Assembly (NCBI GenBank): GCA_028064945.1 | Contig: JAPTWQ010000086.1 | Coordinates: forward strand, 1-6,851 | DNA length: 6,851 bases | Direction: 5' to 3' | Origin: Nitrospiraceae bacterium | GTDB taxonomy: Bacteria > Nitrospirota_A > Leptospirillia > Leptospirillales > Leptospirillaceae | In this document: positions 4,747 to 6,851 of the stretch, piece by piece | How the letters are laid out: every line of letters starts with the position of its first letter | Position numbering within the stretch: the stretch's first letter is position 1 | Program-made: the position numbers and the translations under genes | Notes under the pieces: model-generated | Told to the model about the DNA's origin: nothing | What the model saw: the letters and a program-made list of their open reading frames with translations, nothing else | Database searches by the model: none

Positions 4747-5463
4747 TCAGAGCTTGCGCTCCTTCGCCAGGAACTGGGCGACGGCCAGACCTTTCGGATG
4801 GGACAGGACGCTGCGCCTGACCACCATCAACGTGACGAGAAGGTTTTGGGAGACGGAGGACTTGGCCGCCTGGTAGGTGACAAGGATGGGCACCTGGATC
4901 TTCCAGACATAGACGCCTTTCAAGAGCCCCTTGGCGACGATGACTCCCGCCTCGGTGGGAACGGCGGCCGCCACCATCCGGTTGTCGGAAACAAGCTTCA
5001 GGTTGCCGGAGGCCTTGAGGGAACCGATGAACGAGGAGAATCCCTCTTTCGTGAAGTCGGGAGAAAGCCCGGACAGGGCGGACCGCCAGTTCACGAAATC
5101 GTACGAGTAGGCCGAGGTGGCCACGGTTGTGGCCCAGGAAATAACGGCGCGATCTTCCATCGCCGGCCGGGAGAGTGCCACGAGAGGGAGAATTCGTCCG
5201 TCGTTCGTCGCGGCGAAGTAGACAGGCCGTTTGTGGACGAGCGCCCATCCCAGCGCACCGTTCAGAAGGACCGACGCCAGAAGAGTTCCCGCGCCATAGC
5301 GGAGAACTTCCGCCTTGTTCCGGTACTCGTCTTTGTAGAAATCGTTCCGGAAGCGAACGAGTTCGGCCCCTCCCTCCCGGAGCGGAGCCGTTCCCGCCGC
5401 CGGGGATTTGTGACCGGAGGACCCGCCTGACTTTGTTTTTTTATCGAATCCGAAAAGTCCCAT
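4747..5463 (-). CDS. traM: DotI/IcmL/TraM-family type IVB secretion protein
   Basis: A 238-residue inner-membrane component of type IVB secretion/I-type conjugation. A cytoplasmic N-terminus (1-53) is followed by one membrane segment (about 54-77, LRYGAGTLLASVLLNGALGW) and a periplasmic domain. The family pattern is clear: YFAATNDGRILPLVALSRP (82-100), YSYDFVNW (119-126), SFIGSLKASGNL (144-155), then VYVWKIQVPILVTYQ (184-198) and NLLVTLMVVR (207-216). DotI forms, with DotJ in Legionella, a ring-like complex of the channel; TraM is the R64 counterpart. The ATG at 5463 overlaps the RadC stop (TGATG), so translation is coupled. A frame continuing 40 residues upstream lies inside the radC gene and is not used. 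DotH- and DotG-type partners, which often follow, are absent here. The symbol is by family only. Confidence 0.87.
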   Translation of the reverse strand: MGLFGFDKKTKSGGSSGHKSPAAGTAPLREGGAELVRFRNDFYKDEYRNKAEVLRYGAGTLLASVLLNGALGWALVHKRPVYFAATNDGRILPLVALSRPAMEDRAVISWATTVATSAYSYDFVNWRSALSGLSPDFTKEGFSSFIGSLKASGNLKLVSDNRMVAAAVPTEAGVIVAKGLLKGVYVWKIQVPILVTYQAAKSSVSQNLLVTLMVVRRSVLSHPKGLAVAQFLAKERKL

Positions 5464-6470
5464 CAGAAGCCCATCCCGTCCCGTGATCTTTGGCGGGCGA
5501 TGGAGGGCGGGACCGACTTCTCCTCCCGGGTTTGCGGGGAGGAATGGCGGATACCGGAGGAAGCCGTCTCCATCCTGAGACATTCCTTCATGGATCCGGT
5601 CAGTAACTCGATATCCCGCTTGGCCAACGCACTATTTGCATGGTGTGCGGGATAATTTGCAATCGCCGTCCGATAATATTCGGCGGCTTTTTTCCAATCA
5701 TTGTTGCGCTCCGCCTCCGATGCCCGGGTCCTCAAAATCGCTGTCGACAGTTTTTCTCCCGGGAGTTCTTCCTGTGGATTCCTCCCCCTGTAGCTTTCAG
5801 CGGCCTGACTCATTCCGCTCCCCCGTTCGAAATCGAACCCGAGGTCCCGGAGGCTTGCGAAGGCCCCGTCACCCATCACCACATGGTCCAGCACCCGGAT
5901 TCCGAGAAGCTTTCCCGCTTCCGAGAGTCGCTCCGTGAGTCTCCAGTCGTCCTTCGACGGCTCCGGGTTTCCTGACGGATGGTTGTGCAGGAAGATCACT
6001 GCCGCGGCCGAGTCCCGGATGATCGGGTGGAAGGTCTCCCGGGGATGGACCGGACACATCGAAAGGGTCCCTTCCGCAATCTGGTGGAGGTCGATGACCT
6101 TGTGTTTCTGGTCCAGAGTGACGGCATAGAACCCTTCCTTCTTCGCATCCTTCATCTGCCCATTAAAAATCCTGAAAATATCCTCGCCGCTTTTGACGGA
6201 CATTCCCCGCTCGATCGGCTCATTGGCAAGGCGTTCCGCCATGGTCAGGGCGGCGGAGAGCTTTTTCCCCTGGGTATCGGAGAGATTCAGGGTCCGAGAG
6301 AGTTCCGTTTCGGTCATCCGGGAGAGGGTTCGAAGATTGACAGTCTCGGGACATTTCTTCCCGGTAATGCGTTCGACCAGGACCCAGTCCGGCTCGTCCC
6401 GTAGCGAGGCCGACCGAAGGGGTTCGGAGTTGAATTCCCGGAGGCCGGGAAGGAAAGGGGCTCTGGTCAT
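5463..6470 (-). CDS. radC: RadC-family JAMM protein with TPR-like extension
   Basis: A 335-residue protein; most RadC proteins are about 220. Residues 45-85 resemble the helix-hairpin-helix part (LSRMTETELSRTLNLS). The JAB/MPN domain (about 95-215) has the metal motif HNHPSGNPEPSKDD: His162, His164, Ser172 and Asp175, with Glu145 in PRETF. A metalloprotease-like fold is expected; the biochemical activity of RadC is unsettled despite its old link to DNA repair, and plasmid copies are common in conjugative regions. The extra part (220-335) includes a TPR-like helix pair at 253-290 (NNDWKKAAEYYRTAIANYP) and a basic, disordered end. The start is ATG 6470: it follows GGAGGGGGGAGA and overlaps the previous stop as ATGA. 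The longer frame to 6569 overlaps the previous gene. Its stop overlaps the DotI-like start. Confidence 0.88.
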   Translation of the reverse strand: MTRAPFLPGLREFNSEPLRSASLRDEPDWVLVERITGKKCPETVNLRTLSRMTETELSRTLNLSDTQGKKLSAALTMAERLANEPIERGMSVKSGEDIFRIFNGQMKDAKKEGFYAVTLDQKHKVIDLHQIAEGTLSMCPVHPRETFHPIIRDSAAAVIFLHNHPSGNPEPSKDDWRLTERLSEAGKLLGIRVLDHVVMGDGAFASLRDLGFDFERGSGMSQAAESYRGRNPQEELPGEKLSTAILRTRASEAERNNDWKKAAEYYRTAIANYPAHHANSALAKRDIELLTGSMKECLRMETASSGIRHSSPQTREEKSVPPSIARQRSRDGMGF

Positions 6471-6658
6471 TCTCCCCCCTCCGGCCGTTTTCCGAGTTTT
6501 CTGGAAATTTTCGAGATTGCCAGAATGATCTCGCAGGCATCCCTGTCCTTTCGGTAGAAATCGTTCCACTCCTCCTCGGAGCCCTCCCGATCGGGAACCG
6601 GAGCGAGGAGCGGGCGGCCCAGGGCCCGTTCAAGAAATTCGTAGGGATCCTTCTTCAT
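6467..6658 (-). CDS. Hypothetical protein, 63 residues, between coiled-coil gene and radC
   Basis: A charged, helical 63-residue protein beginning MKKDPYEFLERALGRP and containing EEEWNDFYRKDRDACEIILA. No signal peptide, membrane segment or known motif. Its ATG overlaps the stop of the upstream gene (ATATGA) and its own stop overlaps the radC start (ATGA), so it is a translationally coupled member of this operon. The tight packing is the main reason to accept it as real. A soluble accessory or scaffold role is possible; no function is assigned. Confidence 0.68.
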   Translation of the reverse strand: MKKDPYEFLERALGRPLLAPVPDREGSEEEWNDFYRKDRDACEIILAISKISRKLGKRPEGGE

Positions 6659-6851
6659 ATAAGCTCTCCCGCGGTATCAAGAATGTCCCGTTCGTCGGCA
6701 ATGACTCCTCCCTTGGCCCGTTCCTTTTCGACGAGGCCCAGAATCTTGGTGATATCGGCCGGTTTCACGCCCAGTTCGTCCGCGAGTTGCTTGACGGCGT
6801 CTTTCAGTGTTTCTTGAGTTTCCTTCAGTTCCTCTTTCTGGTTCAGGATCG
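6655..6851 (-). CDS. Partial coiled-coil protein, C-terminal 64 residues
   Basis: A frame enters from the right edge and stops at TGA 6657-6655. The 64 visible residues open with a charged coiled-coil stretch (LNQKEELKETQETLKDAVKQ), followed by LADELGVKPADITKILGLV and a hydrophilic end. The second part reads like a small helix-turn-helix or helical bundle. The start and most of the protein are outside the window, so neither length nor family can be judged. The stop overlaps the start of the next gene by a base pair of codons (ATATGA), placing it in the same operon. Confidence 0.65.
   Translation of the reverse strand, partial: ILNQKEELKETQETLKDAVKQLADELGVKPADITKILGLVEKERAKGGVIADERDILDTAGELI

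Noticed and set aside
4735..5430. Plus-strand 231-residue frame opposite the DotI-like gene
   Set aside because: It is antisense to a well-matched family protein and has a Gly/Arg-rich composition typical of a shadow frame.
1..6851. CRISPR array, tRNA, rRNA or insertion-sequence ends
   Set aside because: I saw no regularly spaced repeats, cloverleaf sequences, rRNA-like stretches, or transposase genes with terminal inverted repeats.

Overview
The window looks like part of an I-type (R64-like, type IVB) conjugative element or plasmid in a Gram-negative bacterium. Supporting this are three lipobox proteins and small envelope proteins, strong Shine-Dalgarno sequences, and a DotI/IcmL/TraM-family protein. 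By eye the left 850 bases are clearly less GC-rich than the rest. The host cannot be fixed from sequence alone. The style of the HU/IHF-like and envelope genes made me think of an acidophilic Nitrospirota such as Leptospirillum, but this is a guess.

Region 1 (1-863) is a multiple-inversion system (shufflon). It holds four alternative C-terminal coding segments without start codons: one reads rightward (tail D, ending at 153) and three read leftward (tails C, B and A). Tails C, B and A each open in the same frame with an identical 8-bp motif, CAACCAAT, encoding Gln-Pro-Ile. Directly to the right lies a tyrosine recombinase (899-1948) with a complete catalytic set, in the position that rci holds in R64. 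The constant N-terminal part of the pilin (pilV-like) should lie just left of the window. Inversion between a site left of tail D and one of the three right-hand sites would attach D, C, B or A to it.

Region 2 (1949-2927) is sparse. It holds a direct repeat behind the recombinase gene, a very small membrane protein (+) facing a 48-residue lipoprotein (-) with a hairpin between them, and then about 400 bases with little beyond a stem-loop and a good promoter.

Region 3 (2928-4333, +) runs from that promoter: an HU/IHF-family DNA-binding protein, a small four-cysteine zinc-ribbon protein, an unrecognised 117-residue protein, and a two-domain YccF membrane protein. It ends at a hairpin shared with the facing operon.

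Region 4 (6851 down to 4392, -) is a tightly coupled operon entering from the right: the end of a coiled-coil protein, a 63-residue protein, a RadC-family protein with an extra C-terminal TPR-like part, a DotI/TraM-like secretion component, and a TRL-like lipoprotein. The first four are linked by stop/start overlaps. The operon ends at a clear intrinsic terminator on the minus strand. Together, the shufflon (recipient recognition through a variable pilus tip) and the DotI-type protein (transfer channel) point to one conjugation apparatus, with accessory genes placed between its two parts.
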